DNA of 64,000 bases, taken from NCBI RefSeq assembly GCF_000237925.1, contig NC_031498.1, positions 21,926,422 through 21,990,421 of the forward strand, given 5' to 3'. The position numbers and the translations under genes are program-made. This document shows, one piece after another, positions 37,801 through 50,200 of this stretch; the first letter of the stretch is position 1; every line of letters starts with the position of its first letter. Source of the stretch: Schistosoma mansoni (lineage: Eukaryota; Platyhelminthes; Trematoda; Strigeidida; Schistosomatidae). The notes under the pieces were generated by a model, which ran no database searches, was not told where the DNA came from, and saw only the letters and a list, made by a program, of their open reading frames with translations.

Positions 37801-40800
37801 GCCACAAAGATGGGTTTTGCCAAAATAAAAAGCCGAATCGCCCCAGAAGTACTAGAAAGTCTGCTCCCAAGCCGTGCACGAATTCGTTGAGTCTTGTAGC
37901 ATCCTGTCAGAACTCAACCCCAGGTGAGAGAAAATTTATTACCATTAATATTAACGGGCACCCATTTAGATTACAAATAGACACAGCATCGGACGTGACA
38001 ATTCTTTCACAAAAATCTTGGATTAAAATGGGCAGACCACGTATGGCAACAACAACACAAAAGCCTCGTACAGCATGCGGTAGTTACTTACGTTTGTTAG
38101 GTCAACTACATTGTGACGTGTCTTTCCGCGATTCGACGTTCACTGGGGTATGTTACATTGCACCGGGTGATCTTAATTTACTTGGATTAGATTGGTTTGA
38201 CCAACTGCATTTAGCAGACGTCCCGTTAAACACTGTGTATCAACTAGTAAAGCAACCCCATGACCCGGAAGCCTATTCAAAGGAATTAGTTACGAAGTTT
38301 TCGACCGTCTTCCAGCCTGTTTTGGGTCGGTGCTCAGCCATGAAAGCAACGCTTCGATTGAAACCTGGGGTCAAACCTGTTTTTCGTCCGAAGAGACCAG
38401 TACCATATGCTGCATTACAGAAAGTTGAGGAAGAACTTAATCGCCTTCAACGTGAAGGAGTTATTACTCCTGTCTCTTATTCCGCATGGGCAGCACCCAT
38501 CGTTGTTATCAAAAAGGCTAATGGCACAATCCGAATATGTGCAGATTTTTCCACAGGTCTCAACGCAGCCCTAGAACAGCATCACTACCCGCTGCCAGTC
38601 CCGGCAGATTTGTTCACTATGCTGAATGGCGGGAAGTTCTTTGCGAAGTTAGATCTTGCTGATGCCTACCTACAAGTAGAAGTTGCTGAAGAATCAAGAG
38701 AGCTACTCACTATTAATACTCATCGTGGCCTGTTCCAATATAATCGACTGCCGTTTGGAGTCAAGACCGCCCCATCTATTTTCCAACAGCTGATGGATAC
38801 CATTCTATCGGGTATCCCGGGGGTCGCAACTTATCTGGATGACATCCTTATTGTTGCCACAACGTCGGAACAGCTACGAGAGCGCACAACAGCCGTGCTC
38901 CAACGCGTCAGCGACAACGGGTTCCGGTTACGTCCGGAAAAGTGCCAGCTTTTCTTGAAATCCGTGAAGTATTTGGGGTTCATCTTCGATGCTGCAGGTC
39001 GCAGACCAGATCCCGAGAACATTCGAGCGATAAGAACTATGCCCACACCTACCAATATCTCTACTCTACGATCATTCCTGGGATTGGTTAGTTACTACTC
39101 AGCCTTCGTTCCATCGATGCATGACATACGCGCCCCACTGAATTATCTCCTGAATAAGGATATCAGCTGGAACTGGACAAAGGAGTGTGAAAATGCCTTT
39201 TGTAAGCTAAAGACAATTATTAGTTCAGAACTACTATTAACGCACTACGACCCGTCTTTGCCAATCATCGTGGCCGCAGACGCTTCAGCCTTTGGGCTCG
39301 GTGCTGTCATTTCACACCAGTTCCCCGACGCGACAGAGAAAGCTATCATGCATGCATCCCGAACATTAACCCCAGCAGAAAAGAAGTATGGCCAGATAGA
39401 GAAGGAGGCTCTTGCCCTAGTATTCGCAGTGCGTCGTTTTCACAAGTTTCTTTATGGTCGGAGATTTACTCTTCTAACGGATCACAAGCCTCTCCTTGCA
39501 ATTTTTGGTTCGAAGTCTGGCGTCCCGGCCCACTCTGCAAACCGTCTTCAACGATGGGCCTTGATCCTCTTGGGTTATGATTTTGACATTCAGTATCGAC
39601 GCACGCAACATTTTGGTCAGGCAGACGCATTGTCGCGACTCATCAGCGAACACTCTACGACCGACGAAGAGGCTGTTATTGCTTCTCTTTCGACAGAAGA
39701 CTACGCACAATGCCACCTGACAACTGCGGTTCGTGCTTTGCCAGTCTCAGAATCTGAGATACAAACTGCTTCCAGAAACGACCCCATCATTAAGAAAACG
39801 ATGAAGTACGTCACCAATGGCTGGCCATCAACTAAACTTGACGGTGACATGAAGCAGCTTTACCATCGACGTGACTCATTATGTGTGGTAAATGAATGCT
39901 TGATGTTTGGAGATAGAGTGGTGGTTCCAGAATCCCTACGACCGAGAGTGCTAAAGCAATTCCACATTGGCCATCCAGGCATAAAGCGTATGAAATCGAT
40001 CGCCAGAAGCTATGCTTACTGGCCCCTCATGGACCAGCACATCGTGGATCTAGTAAACAAATGTGCTCCGTGTCAACAAGCTGCAAAGTCCAATGCGAAG
40101 GTGCCGCCGGTTCCATGGCCACAGCCTGAGCATCCCTGGTCTAGGATACATGTCGACTTTGCCGGTCCAGTCAACGGCACCACTTATCTTGTCGTGGTCG
40201 ACGCCTTCTCTAAATGGCCGGAGATTGTTCCCGTCACTCCACCAACGACCACCCAGACTCTGAAACATCTGACTGAGTTGTTCGCACGAAACGGATTACC
40301 GGAAGTGATTGTATCCGACAACGGTTCGCAGTTCACCTCTGCGCAGTTCCAAGAGTTCTGCAAACGCCTAACCATCAGGCATCTTCGCTCCCCACCTTAT
40401 CACCCACAATCGAATGGGCAAGCGGAAAGGTTCGTGGATACATTCAAGAGGGCTCTGATTAAGTCAAAAGGGGAGGGGACACCAGTGGAAACACTGCAGA
40501 ATTTTTTATTCGCCTACAGAACGACCCCCAACGACACGCTGCCGGAGCAGAAGTCGCCCGCAGAGATCCTCATGGGAAGACGGTTGAGGACCATTCACAA
40601 CTTGATGATGCCGAAAACCACACCACCACTAGTACAAACCACGTCCCGGAAGCTACCCACGTACAACGTTGGATGCCCAGTATTCGCTAGGGACTACAGA
40701 GCAAATCGTGATCCTTGGATCGAAGCACGTGTGGTAAGAAGGATAGGAGAAGTCATGTACGAGGTTGAGGTGGGAGCAGACAGGTGGACCAGACATCGAA

Positions 40801-43800
40801 ATCAACTACGCAAGCGGTTAACGCCAGAGCGCCCATCGACCGGAGTAAAGATTCCGCTGGACGTACTATTGGATACATTTAATCTGCCGGCAGTCCCAAC
40901 GCAGGGAGAAACACAAAAGGTCGACCTACGGTCCCGAAGATGGTCACTGCGCCAACGGCGAAAGACAGTCAGAATGCAAGTGGACCCGAAGAATGTGCGT
41001 TATTAAAGGGGGAGGTGTTGGGGATGTCAAATCCCCAGAACTTACTTGGTAAATGACTTAATCTTGTAGTTTTATTTTGAAAATTTGAATTTAGCTGTTT
41101 TCGCGCCAAAAGCGCTCTTTTTACCTTCACGTCATATTTCCCACATATAAACTATCTTAAACGCTATTGGTCCATTGTTTCTTTGTGTGTGCTATTTACT
41201 AATGATGCTCAAGGACATTTTGTTGCTGTATAAATACGCTTGATGTTTTCCCTTATTCGATTGCTGTGCTTCTGGCTGCTACGGAAATATAACTTCCCCG
41301 CTCCAACTTGGACTTCTTACTCTAGTTAGCTGGGACTGGGTCGCGTCAGTATAGCTAGTTATCGGTCTCTGGTCACGTGTCTTTGTTCCGTTCGCTACTA
41401 GTGAATTCGTAACGCTTCCGACATATCACCTACTTAACTGTTTTCTTTTTTGGAAAAGATATTTATCATCTACCTTTTGTATTCTGACTTAAATTTACTG
41501 TTTACCAGGCATCATAGTGTTCAATATGTAAATTTTACCTTCATCATAATACTGTTTAGTTTAAATCCATTGTAATGATATTATCCTCACTGATATCTGA
41601 ACTTGACAATCGTATATTTCTACACAGCAGAACGCTATTATTCACTAGGTGTTCTAGTAAACAGCGATTATATTTTGTTTATCAGACTGTTTTTGAACAT
41701 TAGATTCAACTTATTCGCCTTTTAAAACAACTTCAAACTATTTTCTATCATATCGATGACTTTTGATGATATTTCACACAGTTTATAATTGTCTGAAACT
41801 AATGTTCAAGGAGTAGTACACTTCAAACAATGTTTGAAATCGGAGATAGGAAAACTGTAGAAAAAATCCCTTATCTTCCCTGGATGGGCCTTATGTCTGT
41901 TATCGTTACGATCATTTTTTTACCCTAACTTCATCAAATCCATTTTTTAAACATTATCTGAATGTTCACAAAGAATACTGTACTTAACAATAATATCTGA
42001 TCTTTGAGAAAGTTATACACAGTTCAGGTAATGATCTTATTTTTCTTTCGAAGACTACCTACATTATAAACTGACTTCAGTCCGGTAACCATTGGAAACT
42101 AGGGAACACTGAACAGCTTTTTAGGCTTAATATTGGAACTTAGAGGTTTACATTCACTACCTTTCTATAGATCAAATGGAAGATCTGCAAGCCTCGCTAC
42201 AAGCGTGTTCTCTTTAGATCACCCATACTCCATACAGTGGTTTGTGTTTACAACCGTATTCCGTTTTACGATAGTAAGAGGTTACCATTAACCCTACTTT
42301 TGTATAAAAAGTCTTTTTTTTCGTTTTGCAAACGTCAAGTTTTGAGAATCCTAAAACTCTAGCACCAGTTTTCTTCGCAGTGCTTTTCAACTAAGCTATT
42401 TAAAAAAAATTTATTTTCCTCATCATGAGCAGTCGTCTAGTCTAGTTGTTTGTCTTTCTTGTTTGAATCTGTAGTCAGGATGAGTGACCGTGCTTAGTTT
42501 CACAATAAAATGCATGATAGTTACTATTTCTGAATGAGTGTACATTTTTTTGAACTCTCAATATAATGCGATAGGTTTTCAGTAGCACTGATTCTTGAGA
42601 CTGATAAAACAAGTAGGAAAAGTTCGAAAATTTCACGCTGTACTGTTACACAGAACTTTAAAAAGCGCTTTGAATGGTATCGATTGTGATTAATGAATTA
42701 CTGCTTAACTTATCATCCATTAACGTCGAGTCATTCTGTACACTTTATAAGCATCGTTTTTTCAGCCACTAAACAATAGTTTTTATAATTTTTTACACCC
42801 CTGATACTGGTAAAATTTCTCTTAATTCACTTTTTAAGCAGTAATGAACTCAAATGATTCATAATGAAGATAGTATAATCGATACTACTAAATTTGGATC
42901 AGTAGTAGTGTAGCATAAACTGAATACTTTTATCTAAATTTATAGTCATTAGTCTATATGTAATTGATTCATTCTCTTGAAAATAACTCTTCATACATTT
43001 AAATAAAAACAGTCTGATACAAACACACCTAACTATAAATCAAAGGAATAAGAAAGTTGCTTGAATATCTTTAAAAGAATTGTTTTACTAGAGTTTAGCT
43101 AAAACTCAGTTCAATATCTATCGTCAGGGTGGAGGAAGTGATTGTACAAATTTCTTTTGAATGCAAAGGTTTGGTTTGTGAAAGTTGATTCTAATAGCTT
43201 CAGCAATATGCAAAAGACCAACTTGTAAACCATTCCATGAATTTAATGGAACATAGTGTATAACTTTAAGAGTTTTATTTAAGTCAACTTGATGACTTGT
43301 AATCACGAAGTAAGTAAGAATAGAACTCTTAATCACTCTTACCTGTCTTTTATTCAATCAAGATAGATGGTGTTCTCTTGTGCGTTAATGCGCTTACCGA
43401 ATTGTACTCCCTATATAACTGGCTCTGCAGGAGCAGCTGAACAAGATGTGCCGAATTCAAACAGTCTGCCTTTATTGATGGATTTTATTATCGAGCGGTT
43501 GTAGAAAACCGCATTCAGTTTGGTTGCAGTTAATATTTTCTGCATAGCTTTTGTTAACCTTTGCATTTTAATTTCCTCAGTCGCGTCACTTAGGATTTGT
43601 AATTTCAAGAACAATAACTTTGAAACAGTTTTTACCTTTGGTCTTATTTTGATTTTATTCATGTGCTTGTTGGTGAATTAATTTGGATATCCGTTCCTAC
43701 CAAGCAGGTTGTAAAAATATTACTCAACTAATCCTCAACGATATCGTCAGAGCAAATCATTCTAGTGCCATAAGTCGGGAGTTATACTTAGTTTCTGTTG

Positions 43801-44180
43801 TAATTTATTTGTATGGAACTCTAGAAATGAGTATCTTGTCCTATTGGGCATTTTCCATATATCCCTCTTTTTAATGTTCCATTTACTCTTGTGAATCGAA
43901 CGTCTAGAAATAATCTGTTTTTCTTTAAACGTAAATATAATGGATGGATTGATGTTATTAAATACATTCAGTAAATCGTCTATTTCATTTTCAATTTTTA
44001 GTACTATGAAAGTATCATCTATATAGCGACAGTAAAGCGTTAGATTACTGATTGTGTCTTTAAGCGGTTCATTTTCTAGTTTTCAAGCAAAATTTCTCCT
44101 GTGAGGACCTAATAGTGATTCCACAACTACACCTAACCGTCTATAGTATTCTTTAGGCGTTCTGTTTCCCAGTTTAGCAA

Positions 44181-44232
<52 letters not shown>

Positions 44233-47200
44233 TGCAGGGCCATCATGACAAACTAATTAGTAAGAAGTTTCTTCATTTTAATTGTCTTTTTTAACAAGGA
44301 ATTTGTATGGAAGACAATGAGGAAATTAAATTTTTACAGTAATAAGAAAAGCTTTACACATTATTGTGCTTACCATAGGCACAAGTTTTGAGTTATTTCA
44401 ATTATTATTTACTATAACTTGTGAAATACTGCTATATCGAGGTAGTCCACTCAGATTGTATATTTTGTAACAGAGACTGATCAATTGCGATACTGAATAT
44501 CAATAACGGGAAATCGCAAAACCCTATTAATATCTTTATACCCACTAAACAAGTTAGTGACTCAGATATAGATACTGTGTTCAAGTCTGTGTATGAACAT
44601 CAACAGTGTGATTCAGTTGCATCCAACTGATGAGTCTCAAATAAGATGCAACTTATATCCTGGATTCCAGTACTAGATACATACCACAAATACTGTGACT
44701 TTTACTAGTCGGTTTAAAAACTTCAACAAATGTAGTTTCTCATCGCAACTATATAAATGGATAGGTTGCTTGTTCTTCTGAACTTGTGGGGACAATACAA
44801 TACTAGGTTTAACCATCTTTTATTATTATTATTATTATTATGACTATCGCTTCGACTGTAACGCAATTTCATTTTTTAAAAATACAATATAGTCTTGTTA
44901 CTGGTGTTGGAGAATTCGACATATGTTTTGGTCAGTCACGTTCACAAATCCCAGATACAACTAGCAAACAGACTTCATCAGTCGATAGTCCATATTTATT
45001 ACTTGATGTAAGAGATCGAGATGATTATGACGCATGTCATATTATAACAGGTAACTTCTCAATACCCTTTTCAGTCTTCGTTTTGTTAATTTCCTCTTTT
45101 GGTATACAGTAATACGATAAGATGCATCAACGTTGACAAAAACCGGTTCATGACAGATCCCTATATTGTCTATGTCTTACTGACTGATCAATTGACTAGT
45201 AATGTGAAATTGTGGTTAAATTCGAAAATCTGTCCACTTATTCTTATATCACCACACGTCAATAAGTGAAATAGTCTTAATGGTATATAGGATTTAGAAA
45301 ATGTATTAGCGATTTTTCTGCATTTCAGCTAAAGTTAAATATAAGTATCGCATTATTTCAACAATGCAGTTTTAGGGTATGAGATAAAAAAGACAAAGCT
45401 ATCATAATACATAACTTCGTTATCTTCCCTAAGTTTTGAAACTATTTTATGGTGTTTTTTAATCCTCTGAACTTATTATTTCTTCGCAAATAATTGTTAT
45501 AAACGGTAGGATACTAGTTATAACGCTAGGGTTTCTTGTTATAACAGTTCTTTCACTTTTTACACGTATGTGGGACGTTAATTCACCTTAGACGAATATC
45601 TACACTAGATTCCGACCCAGTGTCTATTCTACAGGACTTCAACACAACTCAGATCAAGAACACGAGATTAACCTGACTACAATGTCAATATAATTTCCAC
45701 ACCAAAATCCGACACAATCCAACAACAAGGAACAGTCAATCCATAAAAGTCAATAAACAGTAAGAATAGGGGAATATATAACACATATAACACCTGTCAC
45801 ACTATCCACATGTCTGACTCAGCAAAACAACCAATTGTCCTCATTCTCGCCAACACATCAATAATGTTATCTATGCTTAATCTTTTCTGCTACCACTAAT
45901 ATTGGCGAGTGAGTTGTCCTACAGAGTATCTTCGACCGCCAAGTAGCTGATTTTAATTTCCATATTTCGTTTCAGTCAACCTGTTTATTGACGTTATGTT
46001 TTATATCATTAGGTTTAGAAAATGTATTTAGTATGAATTAAAGTAGGAAATTGGACTTATTGAAATAATTTAATCGTTCAACTAAAGATTTAATAATGAA
46101 ATTGATGTAATACTAACCAATTATTATTGAGAAATGCATTATTTGCCCAAAATCTCGATCTAAATTAGTCGAAAAAAGATATTTATAGTAAACATAATTT
46201 TAATTTTTTTAGTTGCACTGTTACCGTTGAATCATCGCTAATTTTAATTGGGCCCCTAAAAATTGTGAAACAGCCAATTTTGTCCACATTAACAGCAGTT
46301 GGAGTGAAGAAAAAGAACTTTTAACTTTAATTTATTTTCTCAATAGTTTTAGGAAATGAATCAAGAGTTAATGAGGGGAGAGGAGGCATAAGACAGATTC
46401 ATTTAAAGAGTATTTTGTTGCATTAAATCATCTAACTAACTCTTTCATTCGTAAATGACTTAATATTTCGGTTTGCGTTATAACAGTCATAATGATTTAT
46501 ATTATTATTATTAATATTATTATTATTATTAATCACTGTACACATCTGTCATTTTCTTTTTTTCCTTTCTCTTTAATTAACTCAGCTCTTAATTATCCAA
46601 TTGCAATGTTATCACGTAGTGTAAATTTTGAAACTACTGAAATGTTAGCTTATCGTAATCGACCTGATCATATTATTATTGTATATGATGAAGATGAACG
46701 TTTAGCACCGAGAGCTGCAAGTACATTAGTACAAAGAGGTTATTGTAATTTATTTATGTTATCAGGTGGATTAAAAGTTAGTTATTATTGAATATATTGC
46801 TTTTTTTCTTTTTGCTGAAAATTTCATGATTCTGTTTTTATATTGTAGTGTAAGATGAAATATATGTATACATATTTAGTTGATTAGTCGCTAAGTAGTG
46901 AACAATCCTATGTTTGTCTAGTGCCTTTTTTCTTTAATCGAATTTGATCGATTATGTTTTAATATGGTCAATTCGTCTAAATGACTCACGTCATGTGTAC
47001 TGTGGTTGGAGTTAGTCAGAAGGAAACCCTGTCAGACCTGAGTCTCGTGGAAGTTGACATTTATTAGAAAAGTATATTCATAGTCTGAAAGGTATTGATA
47101 CTCACTACCGACGAGTGCCGACCAAAATAAGACCCACTTCCAGCGTTTTATGTCTACTATCTCCAATTACCTCTTACATTAAAACCTAGGATGAAAAAGT

Positions 47201-50200
47201 ATTTTTTCTCTCTCTATTAGTTACTGAATGGTAGAGTTTGTTTGTAGTATAATATTAAACGATTAATCAAAGAACTGATAAAGCCAATTAACCTGAAAGT
47301 AGTGTAATAGCTCATTAGTAATTATACAAATTGACTAATTTTAAAATGTGAACTGACTTGATCATCGATGTATTATTTTCGCTGTGGAGTCTAAGTGGCA
47401 TTGGGGTTAATCCTATTTAAAGTCGCGTGCATTTACTGCTAAGGAGTCCTAATATAGAAAGAAACAACTGATTAACTCTCTACTAATTTTCACTTATTCA
47501 TTAGTTAACGTTAGGTTCTCATGAGGAATAGCTTCGAACTCAACAAAGTCTGTCAACAAAATAATTCAGCAAGTTGGTTAGTCAGTATGTCACAACGTAG
47601 AACCTAGTACGTATGCATATCGGCTCAAGTTTTCATACCCCATTGTCACAGTGAGATGAAATTGTTCGAGAAAATCCCAGAGTAGTACAGTTGGTAACGG
47701 TGTTAGTGCTGGCAGGAAAAACTAGGCATCGAGAATACAATTCGTAAAAAAGCAAAAATTAATGAGACGGAGAAAACTATAAGGAATTTAGAAGCTTAAA
47801 ATTTGGGAGAAAACAAAGAATCGATGCACCTGCGCTATTTCAAACTATTTTGAACCATGTCATTCAAAGTCATCAAACCATTGGTTACGATGATTACATG
47901 GGCCACGACCAGGTAGTCTGTACTTGTTAACATGGCTCAGTTAATCTTTCAATTACTTTATGGACTGACTGGTGCCATGTTTTGATTAAGCCACTCCTAA
48001 CCTTCTACCAATTTACTCCCACACCAGAGAACTTCCTTCAAAGTAAGCGCTGGCTGGGCATAAGTAGCACATGTCCCAACCACCTACCTCATCAATCGAT
48101 TTACCGTCTTTGCCCAGTGCTCCATTCCTAAGCCATGTATTTCTTACTCCGTGGTCCCAAAATACATGAGCGAAACTTTGTAGACACCTATGATCGAATA
48201 CCAGCAACCGAAGAGTATCCTCTTCTTTCAATGGCCATATTTCACATTCATGAAGTAGAGCAGAGTGAACTGCTGGGCGGTAAACTTGTTAGCAGATGGC
48301 TCAGCAGACAAGTTGGCAAAAATCAATGGAGCCTTTGTAATCGGTGCCGAGATTTTATCAGACAACAGACCTTCAATACTGATTAGATTCCCAAGATACG
48401 TGGAGCGGTCGATACGCCCAACTGATTCACTCCCTATTATTAATTCAGGCGCTAACGCAACATAGTAGATGACAAATTAAATCTTGATGTTTTTAAGATG
48501 CTCATTTATATTTTATCTGTTTAATTAAATCACCTGTCTACCATATGCAAGTTGGTGTACTTAGATAATATGGTATAAAGAAGAACAGAGAATGATGCCT
48601 TAAGACTACTTAACCTAATATGGAGAGTCCGCTCTCCCTCTCGAAATACTCTCACATGACCATGCGTATACAGCCTCTGCCAAGGAAGTTCTACTCACTG
48701 CCTTCTCGTGGCGGGGGTGCTGTTTACGAAATTGAGAGGACAAAAAGCGAATGTCCGGCGCTTTAACCGGGTCGGTGGACATGGAATGTCCATCTAGGGG
48801 AGTTGGAAAACCCTGATTCTAAACCAATGGTGCACATGGGCTCCAGTATCCTGAAGGAACAAATGGTGTATGAATCAATCGTTGGTCACCGGCTACCATG
48901 GGACTGCATCTCCTCACGATGCTCCACTGCCTTGTGGACTAGACCTTCAGGTCAAAGGCTCGGGGTGTGGCCCCCTAAGAAAACTACCTGCTTCAGTCTG
49001 GGCACCTGGGCAGTATCACAGCCCTCACACAAATCAAATGAGATTTGTGAGGCGCATATTTATCTGGTGCTTCTCTGGTTTGATTGCATTGAATATAATC
49101 CTGAATAAATGATTGTCAATTTGTTTATTTTATTTTATCTAGTAATAAATAAACTCATTCTTTATAATAACATTGTCAAATTGATTTATTAATTCACTTA
49201 CTTACTAATATATTATTATTTAGGTAAAATTAACTAATAATACAGAGATGAACTTATTTTATTACGAATAAACACTAACAGATAATATTGTAAGATGTTT
49301 TATTGTACTTTAAAATATAATTTCTGGTTGATATAACGGATAGTTTAAAATATTTTTGTTCACTTTCAAGTGTACTATGATAATACATTCATACAATAAT
49401 AAGACTAGTCGAAATCATGAGTTAATTGAAGCTAGACCACTATGGAAAACCTGGAAGCACTGTACGGCCGTTTCGTCCTATTGTGGGACTCCTCAGCAGT
49501 GCGTACGCACGATCCGGCCTTGCGAGATTCGAACCCAGGACCTACCAGTCTCGTGCCAGAGCACTTAACCGATAGACCACTGAGCCGGCATCCAACGGTG
49601 TTAATGTCTAACTTCAACCAATCCACGAAGTTTGAGCAACCACTCAACAATTGTCTTCAGTGAGTTGTTATCTCACAACAGACGTGGTTGAACTCTACTG
49701 GTCACTGCTTCTCACTAGAACTCCAGGACATGTATCTTGAAGTCAGTCACCAGTGAGCATATGATTATAATCAGAAGGGGTTTTGTGGAGATTTCAGTAT
49801 TTTTCATAGTTGAAATCATNNNNNNNNNNNNNNNNNNNNNNNNNNNNNNNNNNNNNNNNNNNNNNNNNNNNNNNNNNNNNNNNNNNNNNNNNNNNNNNNN
49901 NNNNNNNNNNNNNNNNNNNNNNNNNNNNNNNNNNNNNNNNNNNNNNNNNNNNNNNNNNNNNNNNNNNNNNNNNNNNNNNNNNNNNNNNNNNNNNNNNNNN
50001 NNNNNNNNNNNNNNNNNNNATACTGAAATCTCCACAAAACCCCTTCTGAATAAGATTAGTCATTTCATATAAAATTCAGGATTCACTATCTAAAATAATG
50101 AACCAGATCAACACTAGTTAATACTTGATTGAACACAATTACAAACAGTTATACTCAATGGGTCCGGAGTATAAAAATCAATAAATAACATGAAAGGAAA

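Larger units (their letters stand above)
36462..41428 (+). mobile_element. Intact Ty3/gypsy LTR retrotransposon (Mag-like), inside CEP41 intron 3
   Basis: A 4967-bp element with a single uninterrupted Gag-Pol ORF, flanked by a perfect 5-bp CCTAC duplication (36457-36461, 41429-41433). The 413-bp LTRs show no difference when read side by side, so insertion is very recent by LTR divergence. It lies in the same orientation as CEP41. Structural hallmarks: LTR ends TG...CA, primer site TTGGCGACGGGGATGG, polypurine tract AAAGGGGGAGG, two zinc knuckles and a DTA-type protease. This layout resembles Mag/SURL-type gypsy elements; clade placement needs an RT tree. No lesion is visible. Confidence 0.95.

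Noticed and set aside
44184-44229. CRISPR-like or satellite array
   Set aside because: Simple TA dinucleotides with no spacers; no CRISPR is expected in a metazoan nuclear genome.
48803-49108. 101-codon ORF
   Set aside because: Lies wholly in an interspersed repeat whose second copy at 62 kb is diverged; looks like an incidental frame.
49715-50072. Open frames across the N gap
   Set aside because: They exist only because unknown bases contain no stop codons.
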